Positions 8,407-16,812 of a stretch of 64,000 nucleotides of DNA are shown piece after piece. Below the pieces are notes generated by a model. It was not told the origin of the DNA. It searched no databases and was given only the letters and a program-made list of their open reading frames with translations. Positions within the stretch are counted from its first letter, which is position 1. Each line of letters opens with the position of its first letter. This DNA is from Candidatus Methylospira mobilis (lineage in GTDB: Bacteria > Pseudomonadota > Gammaproteobacteria > Methylococcales > Methylococcaceae). The DNA lies in the NCBI RefSeq assembly GCF_009498235.1, contig NZ_CP044205.1, forward strand, positions 2,233,389 through 2,297,388. The letters are read 5' to 3'. Position numbers and translations under genes: made by a program.

Positions 8407-10808
8407 ATCCTTTACTCGAACAATTTATTTCCGAAGCGCGCGACTTGTTGCCGGCTATCGGCGAAAAACTGTTGCAGCTCGAAACCGACCCGACAAGCGC
8501 CGAGCTGATTAAAGAACTTTTTCGTCTGGTGCATACACTAAAAGGCAGCAGCGGTTTGTTCGAGTTCCCGGAAATGACCCGTGTACTGCATGCAGGTGAA
8601 GACTTGCTGGACAGGGTGCGCGATGCGCGTGTTGCCTATTCCCGTACCCTGGCTGACCGGTTGCTTGATGGGATGGATTTCGTCGGCATGCTGCTGGACG
8701 AAATTGAAGCAACCGGGGGCATCAATGCCGCACACGCCGATAACTCGGCGCGTCTGGCCCAATCATTACGCCAGCTGACGGGCGATAGCGATGAAGCGAA
8801 ACCCACGGAATCGGGGTCGATTGCGGCAAACAGCGCTCCAATCGGGCTGGATTGCCAGCAACCATCCAACTCATCGTCTTCCGTTGATTTGAGTGAAATA
8901 CCTGAAAACCTGCGCATGCAGCTTTACCGCGATGTGCTGGCGGGAGCGCCGTTGACGTGGCTGGAGTATACGCCGGAGGAAGATTGCTTCTTCAAAGGCG
9001 AAGACCCGTTGTTTCTGATGCAACAGATTCCTGAAACTGCTTGGGGCAACATCGCGGCGCGGCAGGCATGGCCGCCGTTGGCGGAATTGGATGCCTACCG
9101 CTGCAAGCTCGTTTTCCGGGCGCTGACAACCGCCGGCCCCGCCATTCTGCATGAACTGTTCCGTTACATTCCCGAACAAGTCTGCATTGTTGCCGTACCC
9201 GCGACTGCATTGCTTCAACCCTGCGGCAACGAAAACGGCGAAGCGGTTTTGGAAGCTGAATCCCATGCCCGAAGTTTCCGTACCATCGTTCAAACCCAGC
9301 GCGAAATACTGGGCTTGCCGGATAGCGACGCATTACTGCCGGGCCGCTTGAAATCGATTGCGGCAGCGCTGGCGGCTTGCCTTCGAGCCATCGGTAAAAC
9401 CGGACTGCTGGCCGGTTTGGACGCTGCGCTGGAGCAAGCCTTGAGCGTGACGAAAGCAGGTCCGCTGCTGGCCTGGCTGGATGAACACCTGCCCGAAGCG
9501 CAGGCGCTGAAGACGGCTGAACGGCGCGCAGAAGTTACGTTGCAAGCGGGCGCTCAGGCGGCGGAGCCATCCGCGCCCCATCCGGAAGCAGCGATCAAGT
9601 TTGGCCGCCGCGCCGAGGACAGCATCAGCAGCATCAAGACAGTCAAGGTAGACCAGGTCAAAATTGACCGATTGATGAACCTGATCGGCGAAATGGTCGT
9701 GGCCAAAAACAGTCTGCCTTATCTCGCCAGCCGCGCCGAGACGCAATATGGGTTGCGCGAACTTTCGCGCGAGATCAAGGCCCAGTACGCTGTGGTCAAC
9801 CGCATCGCAGAAGAAATGCAGAATGCCATCATGCAGATACGTATGATGCCGGTTTCCTTTATTTTCCAGCGTTTCCCGCGCCTGGTACGCGATACATCCA
9901 GAAAACTGGGTAAGGAGGTCAATCTGGTGCTGGAGGGCGAGGATACCGAAGCGGATAAAAATATTATCGAAGCCTTGGCCGATCCGTTGATTCATATCGT
10001 GCGCAATAGTCTGGATCACGGCATCGAATTGCCGGATTCGCGCCGCGCCGCCGGCAAACCGGCAGCCGGATGCCTGAGCATACACGCCAGTCAGGAAACG
10101 GACCGGGTACTGATCGAAATTTCCGATGACGGCAAAGGTATAGATCCGGACATCATCAAACGCAAAGCTTACGAAAAAGGCCTCATCGACGAAGCCGCCC
10201 TGGAACGTATCACTGATAAGGAAGCCGTGAATCTGGTGTTTGCTGCCGGTTTTTCTACAGTAGAGGTGGTGTCAGATCTATCGGGCCGCGGCGTCGGTAT
10301 GGATGTGGTGCGGAGCGCCGTGGAGAAGGTGAGCGGCATCGTTTCTTTAGACAGTGAAAAGGGCTACGGCACCCGCATCCGCCTGTCCTTGCCGCTGTCC
10401 ATGGCGATCACTCATGTCATGATCATTGAGTCCAACCAGCGGATTTTCGGTGTACCGATAGAGAATGTAGTAGAAACGGTCAGAGTATCATGTGCTGCCG
10501 TTCATACCATCAAACGGCGATTGACCACGGTCTTGCGCGGACGTATCGTTCCACTCGTAGCACTCAATGATCTTTTGGCTCTGGACGAACCGCAACAGCT
10601 CAATCAGGACAATGAGATGGCGATCCTGGTCGTGCGCTTGAACAACGATCTGATCGGCGTCATCGTCGATGATTTTCGTCAAACCGTGGACATCATACTC
10701 AAACCGTTGACCGGCATTCTTGGCGGCCTCCCCGGGTATGCCGGTTCGGCGTTGCTGGGCGATGGATCGGTGCTGATGGTGCTGAATTTCAAGGAACTCA
10801 TTAAATGA
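8403..10808 (+). CDS. cheA: CheA sensor histidine kinase
   Basis: Central kinase of the pathway, 801 residues. The order is: an Hpt domain (residues 1 to about 105, phosphoaccepting H44 in LVHTLKGSSG); a long region of about 300 residues that I cannot match to a standard P2 regulator-binding domain; a dimerisation helix pair (about 410-480, KIDRLMNLIGEMVVAKNSL); an HATPase domain with N-box NSLDHGIELP (about 534), DDGKGID (about 574) and GRGVGMDVV (about 626); and a CheW-like C-terminus ending MVLNFKELIK. No receiver is fused to it. It overlaps both neighbours by 4 bases (ATGA), so the CheY, CheA and STAS-like genes are probably co-translated. Confidence 0.96.
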   Translation: MNPLLEQFISEARDLLPAIGEKLLQLETDPTSAELIKELFRLVHTLKGSSGLFEFPEMTRVLHAGEDLLDRVRDARVAYSRTLADRLLDGMDFVGMLLDEIEATGGINAAHADNSARLAQSLRQLTGDSDEAKPTESGSIAANSAPIGLDCQQPSNSSSSVDLSEIPENLRMQLYRDVLAGAPLTWLEYTPEEDCFFKGEDPLFLMQQIPETAWGNIAARQAWPPLAELDAYRCKLVFRALTTAGPAILHELFRYIPEQVCIVAVPATALLQPCGNENGEAVLEAESHARSFRTIVQTQREILGLPDSDALLPGRLKSIAAALAACLRAIGKTGLLAGLDAALEQALSVTKAGPLLAWLDEHLPEAQALKTAERRAEVTLQAGAQAAEPSAPHPEAAIKFGRRAEDSISSIKTVKVDQVKIDRLMNLIGEMVVAKNSLPYLASRAETQYGLRELSREIKAQYAVVNRIAEEMQNAIMQIRMMPVSFIFQRFPRLVRDTSRKLGKEVNLVLEGEDTEADKNIIEALADPLIHIVRNSLDHGIELPDSRRAAGKPAAGCLSIHASQETDRVLIEISDDGKGIDPDIIKRKAYEKGLIDEAALERITDKEAVNLVFAAGFSTVEVVSDLSGRGVGMDVVRSAVEKVSGIVSLDSEKGYGTRIRLSLPLSMAITHVMIIESNQRIFGVPIENVVETVRVSCAAVHTIKRRLTTVLRGRIVPLVALNDLLALDEPQQLNQDNEMAILVVRLNNDLIGVIVDDFRQTVDIILKPLTGILGGLPGYAGSALLGDGSVLMVLNFKELIK

Positions 10809-11059
10809 CGATTGAATATCAGGAAAACGTGGCGCGATTGCACGATATCGTTGGTGTGGAGGAAGCGGAATCTCTGCTCGAATGGCTGCAGGCACATCCC
10901 AAAGGGAAAGTGGAGCTTTCCAGGTGCAACCATCTCCATCCCGCTAATTTGCAAGTATTGATGGCGGCAAAAGTCGACATCAGCTATTGGCCGGAGGATA
11001 AAGTTTTAATGGCCTGGTTAAAATCGGCTCTTGTACAACAAAAGGATATGGAAAAATGA
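10805..11059 (+). CDS. Small STAS-like protein between cheA and cheY
   Basis: An 84-residue soluble protein. The segment VELSRCNHLHPANLQVLMAA resembles the core strand-loop-helix of STAS/anti-sigma-antagonist proteins (V-D-L-S-x-C/x-x-L-x-x-x-x-L-Q-x-L). There are too few residues for a full STAS fold, and the serine usually phosphorylated is not obvious. It overlaps the cheA stop and the next cheY start by 4 bases each, so it is a real, tightly coupled gene. A role in binding CheA or CheY is inference; I know of no assigned function. Confidence 0.8.
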   Translation: MTIEYQENVARLHDIVGVEEAESLLEWLQAHPKGKVELSRCNHLHPANLQVLMAAKVDISYWPEDKVLMAWLKSALVQQKDMEK

Positions 11060-11430
11060 CTAAAACTATCATGATAGTAGATGATTCGGCCACCATGCTG
11101 ATGAGTTTGCAGAGCACCCTCGAACTCATCGGCTTCGAGGTCGTATCGGCAGCCGACGGCGAAATCGCGCTCGACAAACTAAAAAACAGCCCGAAACCCG
11201 ACCTGATCATTACCGATATCAACATGCCGAAAATGGACGGCATCGAGCTAATCCGTCAGACGCGTTCCCTCCCCGGTTTCCGCTTTACACCCATTTTGGT
11301 GCTCACAACCGAAAGTCAGCAAACCAAGCGCGAAGAAGCAAAACAATTGGGAGCCACCGGATGGCTGATTAAACCCATAGGGGGTGAAAATCTGCACAAG
11401 GTCATCAAGCAGGTACTTCCGGGGGCCTGA
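11056..11430 (+). CDS. cheY: CheY-like single-domain response regulator (second copy)
   Basis: Receiver domain of 124 residues with MIVDDS at the start, phosphoacceptor D54 (ITDINMPKMDG), LTTES at the conserved threonine and K106 (LIKPIGG). It is closer to canonical CheY than the copy at 8035. It overlaps the STAS-like gene by 4 bases and closes the operon. No cheZ or cheD is present in the cluster, so dephosphorylation may depend on other proteins or on the second CheY acting as a sink (inference). Confidence 0.94.
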   Translation: MTKTIMIVDDSATMLMSLQSTLELIGFEVVSAADGEIALDKLKNSPKPDLIITDINMPKMDGIELIRQTRSLPGFRFTPILVLTTESQQTKREEAKQLGATGWLIKPIGGENLHKVIKQVLPGA

Positions 11431-12138
11431 AGTAAGCAGCAATCAGGCCGCGGGACCGGCCGATCAGCAAAAACGAGGGGTAACTTCCTGTCCCTGAGCA
11501 AAGCCATAGACAGCGAATACACATCAGGTCGGCTCATACTCCACTTTCATCGGGCAGCACAGCTGGGCGTAAATCAGCGGCACAGGCGGCACTTTCTCTA
11601 AAAACAGAGTAGTTTGCGGGAGTTGGTTGTAACCCGGAATCCAAGAACATTCCGTCTACGTCCGGAACAGCGACTTCCCGGCGCTAATTGGAGCTGCACT
11701 ACGGCCCGAAAGCTATGTAAATCGCGAAGCGAACACCTAACCCCCTATCCCTGCCGGGAGAAGCGGGGTGAGGGAAACCCGCGCGGCGGGCGCATGCCTT
11801 TGCATGATACGAGGGGCGACGCTTGCGCCATGACCGGTTAGGCAGACGTACCTAGCAAAGCGTCTGCTGAAACTGGGCAAGATCACTCCTTTCCACTATT
11901 CGCTTTTGACCACGCCTCGTACACAAATATATACACCATTTCCGCTGCTCCAATTAAACATTAGGGCCAAAGGTGGCGCATGCCGGCAATAAAGAAACGT
12001 CATCTAATTGATTAACTGTTACTTTATTGCCAACCCAAGCACTGCGTGATCTACCCGGAAACCTTAACAACCATCATTGATATGGGAGAGGATGGTTAAG
12101 TTTCGTATGCGTTTAAGATCAGTCACTGCGTCACTGCA
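11431..12138. other. Intergenic region between converging chemosensory operon and mucD
   Basis: About 700 bases between two convergent transcripts. The main content is a dispersed repeat copy at 11716-11842 (entered separately). An imperfect inverted repeat at about 12057-12105, with TTAACAACCATC pairing to GATGGTTAA, lies 35-80 bases past the mucD stop and could end mucD transcription, but it lacks a clear T-run. No convincing coding sequence is visible. Confidence 0.6.
11716..11842 (+). repeat. Dispersed intergenic repeat, copy A
   Basis: The left end reads GTAAATCGCGAAGCGAACAC and the right end reads GGCGACGCTTGCGCCATGA followed by CGGTTAGG. The same ends occur at 21305-21550 and 55974-56170, with different middles. 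The right end contains a small GGCG/CGCC hairpin. All copies lie between genes. Confidence 0.75.
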
Positions 12139-13587
12139 TCAATCTTTTAATTTCATCGCCAGGAACAAGGAACCGCCGCGCCGCTGAACCAGTACCGCCA
12201 CGGATTTACCTTTCGGCAGCGACCTGATCAGTTCTTCGAAATGTTTGGTGTCGCGTATCAGCTGATCCTGTACGCGCAGGATGACATCGCCGCGGCGTAT
12301 GCCGGCATCGTATGCAGGACCAGGTTTTGCTTCCTGTACCAGTACGCCGTTGGCAGAAACGTCAAACTGTTTTCTCAGTTCCGGCGTCAAATTCGCGACG
12401 CTGATGCCGGTGCGCTGATTTACCGGCGAAGCTCCCGGTTCGGTACCGGCAATGACCGGCTCGTCTTCGTCGGGCAACGCGCCTACTTTTACAGTCACTT
12501 CCTTGACGTGGCCCTGACGTATCAGCTTGACCTTGAAGCTTTCGCCAATTTTCGCCATGCCTACCATAGGCGGTAAAGTAGAGGACGTGGTGATTTCCTG
12601 ACCGTTGAACTCGGTAATAACGTCGCCGACCTGTATTCCGGCTTCCTCTGCCGGGCTCTTGGGCAACACTTTGGATACCAGAGAACCTTGCGGTTTTTTC
12701 ATACCGAACGATTCCGCCAGCTCACGCGTTACATCCTGGATCTGTACGCCCAGCCAGCCGCGCGCCACCCGCCCGCCGGATTTGAGCTGATCGGCTACCT
12801 TCATCGCGACATCTATCGGTATTGCGAACGAAAGCCCCATGAACCCGCCCGTGCGGCTGTAAATCTGCGAGTTGACGCCGACGACCTGCCCCTGCATGTT
12901 GAACAACGGCCCGCCCGAGTTGCCGGGATTGATCGCAACATCGGTCTGAATAAACGGCACGTAATTATCGCTCGGTAAATTGCGCCCTTTGGCGCTGACG
13001 ATACCCGCAGTCACCGAATGCTCGAAACCGAACGGAGAGCCGATCGCCAATACCCATTCGCCTACTTTCAGGTTTTCCGAGGAACCCATTTTTACCGTGG
13101 GCAGATCGGTGGCGTCGATTTTGATCAGTGCAATATCGCTACGCTTATCGGATCCTATGACTTTTGCGACCAGCTCGCGGCGATCCTGCAATTTGACGAC
13201 GATTTCATCGGCATCCTTGACCACATGATGATTGGTTATCACATAACCGTCCTGCGAAATGATGAACCCGGATCCCAGCGATTTCGCCTCGCCCGGCTCG
13301 CCGTCGGATCCGCCGGGCATGCCCGGCATGCCGCCCGGACCGCCTTCCCCGAAGTAATGCTTGAAAAACTCATCTAGCGGTGATCCTTCAGGAATATCAA
13401 ATCCTTCAGGCAACTGCTGCTGCGCATTGCCCGCAGCCAATTTTTGCGTGGTGCTGATATTCACCACCGCCGCGTTGTTGTTTTCCACCAACCCGGTAAA
13501 ATCCGGCAACTCGGACGCCCCGACATTTACACAGAAAAAAACCAGACCGGCAGCCCAAAATAAAGCCGCAAGCATCCTATTCAGCAT
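12139..13587 (-). CDS. mucD: Periplasmic serine protease MucD/DegP family (HtrA)
   Basis: Envelope quality-control protease of the HtrA family, 482 residues from ATG 13587. A signal peptide is evident (MLNRMLAALFWAAGLVFF to NVGA). The catalytic triad by motif is H121 (TNHHVV), D151 (SDIALI) and S224 (GNSGGPL). Two PDZ domains follow (about 265-360 and about 385-475), including RGWLGVQIQDV and GDVILRVQDQ. A Gly/Met/Pro-rich loop at about 83-95 is typical of the LA loop region. The chosen start has a GGAG ribosome-binding site 7 bases upstream; the longer frame to 13635 lacks one. It is last in the rpoE-rseABC cluster, as in Pseudomonas algT-mucABCD. Confidence 0.95.
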   Translation of the reverse strand: MLNRMLAALFWAAGLVFFCVNVGASELPDFTGLVENNNAAVVNISTTQKLAAGNAQQQLPEGFDIPEGSPLDEFFKHYFGEGGPGGMPGMPGGSDGEPGEAKSLGSGFIISQDGYVITNHHVVKDADEIVVKLQDRRELVAKVIGSDKRSDIALIKIDATDLPTVKMGSSENLKVGEWVLAIGSPFGFEHSVTAGIVSAKGRNLPSDNYVPFIQTDVAINPGNSGGPLFNMQGQVVGVNSQIYSRTGGFMGLSFAIPIDVAMKVADQLKSGGRVARGWLGVQIQDVTRELAESFGMKKPQGSLVSKVLPKSPAEEAGIQVGDVITEFNGQEITTSSTLPPMVGMAKIGESFKVKLIRQGHVKEVTVKVGALPDEDEPVIAGTEPGASPVNQRTGISVANLTPELRKQFDVSANGVLVQEAKPGPAYDAGIRRGDVILRVQDQLIRDTKHFEELIRSLPKGKSVAVLVQRRGGSLFLAMKLKD

Positions 13588-13688
13588 CAGAGCGCTCCAA
13601 ACAAATAAAAATGGAAGATAAAAACAGGCAAACACACAACCGCTTACTCCCCAACAGGGAGCATTTCAAGACTTTCGTAAAAAACAGC

Positions 13689-14126
13689 TCAGGAAAGCTT
13701 ACGCAGAATGACGGGCCGATACATTGCGCCTTCAAAAAACCCCGAAAAACGGATTAGTATCAGGCAAAAAACAATTCCTAGCAAGCCGCCCGATAGACTT
13801 AAAAGATCATGCGCAGGCAAATTCAGTCTTGCCGCCAGCTCTCCGACCAAAAATGCGCCGATGAAAAATCCCATCAACGGCAGCAGGTAAACCAGAAACG
13901 AAGCGCGTACCAAGGCGCTGTCCGGCAAACCGACCACAATGCGGTCGCCAATATTCAACTGTGGATCGGCATGCACGGAAAAACTCAATTTACGCCGCGC
14001 AAACAGTTTTCCGGCAATGCTGCCGGCGCAAGCTTCCCGGCAGGACCCGCATGGCGACACGCTGGTTTTTTCAACCCAGGCAACATCGTCTTTCACTGAG
14101 GTAACGCATACTTCTTCTTCGATCAT
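13689..14126 (-). CDS. rseC: RseC/MucC family inner-membrane protein
   Basis: Positive modulator family of the sigma-E system, also linked to SoxR reduction. It has 145 residues. The N-terminal cytoplasmic part carries the cysteine cluster SPCGSCREACAGS (about 24-36), a possible Fe-S or redox site. Two membrane helices follow (about 74-96, SFLVYLLPLMGFFIGAFLV; about 107-127, SLSGGLLGIVFCLILI). It overlaps rseB by 4 bases. The family match is strong; the exact function is unsettled even in model organisms. Confidence 0.92.
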   Translation of the reverse strand: MIEEEVCVTSVKDDVAWVEKTSVSPCGSCREACAGSIAGKLFARRKLSFSVHADPQLNIGDRIVVGLPDSALVRASFLVYLLPLMGFFIGAFLVGELAARLNLPAHDLLSLSGGLLGIVFCLILIRFSGFFEGAMYRPVILRKLS

Positions 14127-15100
14127 GGCGCGTGTATCCCATCACCTATGGCTTTTACGGTTTTAAACGGCACTTCGCCTAAAACCGTTATCTGATAATT
14201 ACCTATTTGACGCGCATAAAGGCTGATTGCGCCCATCTTACGCCGATGCGTGGAGAGGCCTTCACCGGGAAGCTCCTCCGTATAAACGGAAACTGACGAA
14301 AGCCCATCGCTCAGCAGTATGTGGTCGATTTCATGTTCGCTGCCGCCACGCTTCAGGCGAGTGTACGACGTCAACCCGAACCCCTCCGGTACATTGCTCA
14401 AAGTCCAGCGTAGCTTATCGGCAGGCAGGTTTTCGTTATGTTTAACCGTCCAGCTCGCATCGGGATGTGTCGATGCCGCCAAATCCGAAGCTGGAAGTTT
14501 CTTTTCCAGACTCAGGTCACTGAACAGCATTTGTTCTATCACGTTGCCGTTTTCATCAATAAGCTCGTATTTGAGAGGAAGGCGCGTTTCATCGTCAACC
14601 CATAGCGCACGTTTATAACGATAAGCATCGCGCGGGTCGATGGCAATCAGATGAGCGGATCTTTGTGCGACAACCCCGGCTTCGCCCGGTTTAATGACGT
14701 AGTAACGCGCCAGCCCGTTCAAGTCTTCCGGCAAATCACGCAGAAACGGCCGTTCCCTGCCACTTTCCTTGGTAGACAGCGACCGCGACTCTGGAAAGTA
14801 ACAGGTCACTTTACCTTGTTCGCGTATCACTTCACGCATCGGCGAGTTGACCGACAGGATGCGCTCATGTTCCACACCGTCGACGACGCCGTGATAAACA
14901 CGTAATATTTCAATTTGATTATTTCTGGAATAAGTCACTGTGCCGCGATAATTGAGATGGCTCATCGCAAAACGCATTTCTGCCAGCCAGACTTGAGCGT
15001 CCGGCTCATTCGCAGCGTAAACCGGGGGCGTTAACAGTAGAAGTGCGCACAAGCTCAATAGCTGAAGCATAACGGCAATACGGTTACACACACCCAACAT
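14123..15100 (-). CDS. rseB: RseB/MucB periplasmic sigma-E regulator
   Basis: Periplasmic protein that binds the anti-sigma factor RseA and mislocalised lipoproteins or LPS, tuning RseA cleavage. It has 325 residues from ATG 15100, which lies just after the rseA stop. The N-terminus has a signal peptide (MLQLLSLCALLLLTPPVYA within the first 30 residues). The body has the two-domain MucB pattern, with WLAEMRFAMSHLNYRGTVTY early and a C-terminal domain with GFGLTSYTRLKRG and HILLSDGLSSVSVY. A longer frame to 15136 overlaps rseA and would bury the signal peptide. Confidence 0.93.
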   Translation of the reverse strand: MLGVCNRIAVMLQLLSLCALLLLTPPVYAANEPDAQVWLAEMRFAMSHLNYRGTVTYSRNNQIEILRVYHGVVDGVEHERILSVNSPMREVIREQGKVTCYFPESRSLSTKESGRERPFLRDLPEDLNGLARYYVIKPGEAGVVAQRSAHLIAIDPRDAYRYKRALWVDDETRLPLKYELIDENGNVIEQMLFSDLSLEKKLPASDLAASTHPDASWTVKHNENLPADKLRWTLSNVPEGFGLTSYTRLKRGGSEHEIDHILLSDGLSSVSVYTEELPGEGLSTHRRKMGAISLYARQIGNYQITVLGEVPFKTVKAIGDGIHAP

Positions 15101-15104
15101 CGGC

Positions 15105-15662
15105 TTATCGTCCCGGACTACTGACCAGACGCGCATGCGGCAGCATGCTTGTCGAGCCGACCTGAGAAGAAACCTCGTTATGCGTCATCAAATAATCATT
15201 GAAGCGGGCATCGGCCACGGCCTCCTGAGACTGATCGAGGGTTGCATCCTTCTGCTGCAGCGCCAAATCAATGCGGCTCAGGTCGGGAGTGCTCCCGGAA
15301 TACCCTATTACGACGGCAAAACCCGCCAGCGCGGCGGCCCACGCCAGCCCGCTTCTCGCGTTGATAACGCGCGCCTTCCGCGACGGTTCCGGCGATGACC
15401 GCGCCGATCTTCCCGGAAATACCGCGACCGCAGGCGGCTCCTGCGCAACAGCCCGGCTGACCCGGCGGGCGAAATCGTCCCCAGCGAATACTCCCTTCTC
15501 CGAGCGTATTACCTCGCCTATCAGGTTATATCTGGCCCATGCCTGACGCAATTGCGGCTCATCGTTCACACGATCAAGCAGTCCATGGCGTTCCGCGGAT
15601 GAAAGCTCATTATCCAGCAGTAAGGACAGCTTCAATTTTAATTCCTGATTTGTAGTGTTCAT
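15105..15662 (-). CDS. rseA: Anti-sigma-E factor RseA/MucA
   Basis: Inner-membrane anti-sigma factor holding RpoE inactive until it is cleaved by regulated proteolysis. It has 185 residues. The N-terminal sigma-binding domain (LSLLLDNELSSAERHGLLDRV, then WARYNLIGEVIRSEKG) is typical of RseA. A single membrane segment follows at about 104-121 (GLAWAAALAGFAVVIGYSG), and then a short periplasmic part. The start is the ATG overlapping the rpoE stop by 4 bases. Confidence 0.94.
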   Translation of the reverse strand: MNTTNQELKLKLSLLLDNELSSAERHGLLDRVNDEPQLRQAWARYNLIGEVIRSEKGVFAGDDFARRVSRAVAQEPPAVAVFPGRSARSSPEPSRKARVINARSGLAWAAALAGFAVVIGYSGSTPDLSRIDLALQQKDATLDQSQEAVADARFNDYLMTHNEVSSQVGSTSMLPHARLVSSPGR

Positions 15663-16246
15663 GGCCTTACCTCGACACTTTCCAATCTTTTCTCAATAAA
15701 TTCTCGCGCCCTGAATATGCGGGATCTCACCGTACCAACCGGACAAGACATCGCTTCGGCGATTTCTTCGTAGCTCAATCCGTCAAACTCTCGCAGAGAA
15801 ATTGCAGTACGCAACTCGGATGGAAGATCGTCGAGCGCGTTCTGTATGATGACCGCCATTTCCTCGCTGAGCAGTATCGCATCAGGGGTATCTATATCCC
15901 TGAGACTATCGACGCCCTCGAATTGTTCCGCAACATCAGGATCAATATCTTCTTCGGAAGGTCTGCGCGACCGGCTTACGATGTGATTCTTTGCCGTATT
16001 GATCGCGATCCTGTATATCCATGTATAAAAAGCACTTTCGCCGCGGAACGAACCTATTGCCCGGTACGCCTTGATGAAAGCGTCCTGAGCTACGTCCTGC
16101 GCTTCGCTCTGATCGCGTAAATAGCGGTTAACCAGGTGTATTACCCGGTTTTGGTACTTAAGCACCAGCAGATCGAAGGCTTTTTTATCTCCTGCCTGTA
16201 CGCGTTGCACCAACGCCTCATCGGTTACTTCAACAGAGCTTGCCAC
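15659..16246 (-). CDS. rpoE: RNA polymerase sigma-E factor
   Basis: ECF sigma factor for envelope stress, 195 residues. Region 2 (DLLVLKYQNRVIHLVNRYL, then EAQDVAQDAFIKAYRAIGSF and FYTWIYRIAINTAKNH) and region 4 (LPSELRTAISLREFDGLSYE, then CPVGTVRSRIFRARE) are intact. The apparent start is GTG at 16244-16246, preceded by a modest TGGA sequence. It heads the operon rpoE-rseA-rseB-rseC-mucD. A sigma-E-type autoregulatory promoter would be expected upstream, but I could not identify one with confidence. Confidence 0.96.
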   Translation of the reverse strand: MASSVEVTDEALVQRVQAGDKKAFDLLVLKYQNRVIHLVNRYLRDQSEAQDVAQDAFIKAYRAIGSFRGESAFYTWIYRIAINTAKNHIVSRSRRPSEEDIDPDVAEQFEGVDSLRDIDTPDAILLSEEMAVIIQNALDDLPSELRTAISLREFDGLSYEEIAEAMSCPVGTVRSRIFRAREFIEKRLESVEVRP

Positions 16247-16812
16247 AAATCCAGCCTAATCGTTGATACGGTAAAATCGAAGTAACGCGCACATACTCAC
16301 CATATTATTTTTGCTAACTATCCGGCACCAACAAGCATGACTAAGCAAAAGATTCCGCCCGCATGGCTTGGTGGGGCCGTCCTGGACGAGGAAGCCATAG
16401 ATGAGCTTCCACGAAGAAATGCATGCTTCAACAGTTATACTCCAAAGCCGGTTGCTGAATTGTTACTTTACATCTCAACTATTCAGCATACCCGCTGGAA
16501 ACGAGGTAAGGCAAGTCAGGAGAGACCTTCTACGACTATAATGGGCCTAATGAGCTTCCTGGGCCTGTCCTGAGCATAGCCGAAGGGGGAAGGACTTGCT
16601 GCGAAGCTCGGGTAATAATCCGACGCGCTTCCGCGCGTCACAACTGGCTTGCCTCAACCCGACCGCTTCGGTCATGAATCCTAAGCTCTCACTGAATAGT
16701 TACCTTTCAATTTTAATTATCGCCTTTTAAGCGGATGCTTACAATGCAGGCACGTTTTCCAGTAGGATATTATGAACATAGTGTTACCTGAATCATAAAG
16801 AAATATTTTGCC
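16247..16812. other. Divergent intergenic region between rpoE and nadB
   Basis: About 560 bases serving two divergent genes. Promoters of rpoE must lie at its left edge, but none is certain. A MITE-like repeat fills 16475-16703. A solo copy of the same terminal repeat (TGCTGAATTGTTAC, one mismatch) lies just outside it at 16453-16466, hinting at nested or older insertions. The segment 16704-16812 holds AT-rich sequence suitable for the nadB promoter. A short frame at 16337-16573 runs into the repeat and is not believed. Confidence 0.6.
16475..16703 (+). mobile_element. MITE-like element, copy 1 (diverged)
   Basis: It starts with (TC)AACTATTCAGCA and ends with (CA)CTGAATAGTTAC, matching the 14-bp terminal inverted repeats of the copy at 43699-43874 at 12 of 14 bases on each side. 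Internal blocks align with the reverse complement of that copy: ATACCCGCTGGA, AGACCTTCT, GGACTTGC and GGCTTGCCTCA. The middle carries an extra segment, which makes it 229 bp. Flanks CTTTACAT and CTTTCAAT could be a decayed 8-bp target duplication (6 of 8). Confidence 0.7.

Noticed and set aside
16337-16573. Plus-strand frame of 78 codons upstream of nadB
   Set aside because: It runs into the MITE-like repeat, and its codons show no conserved motif.
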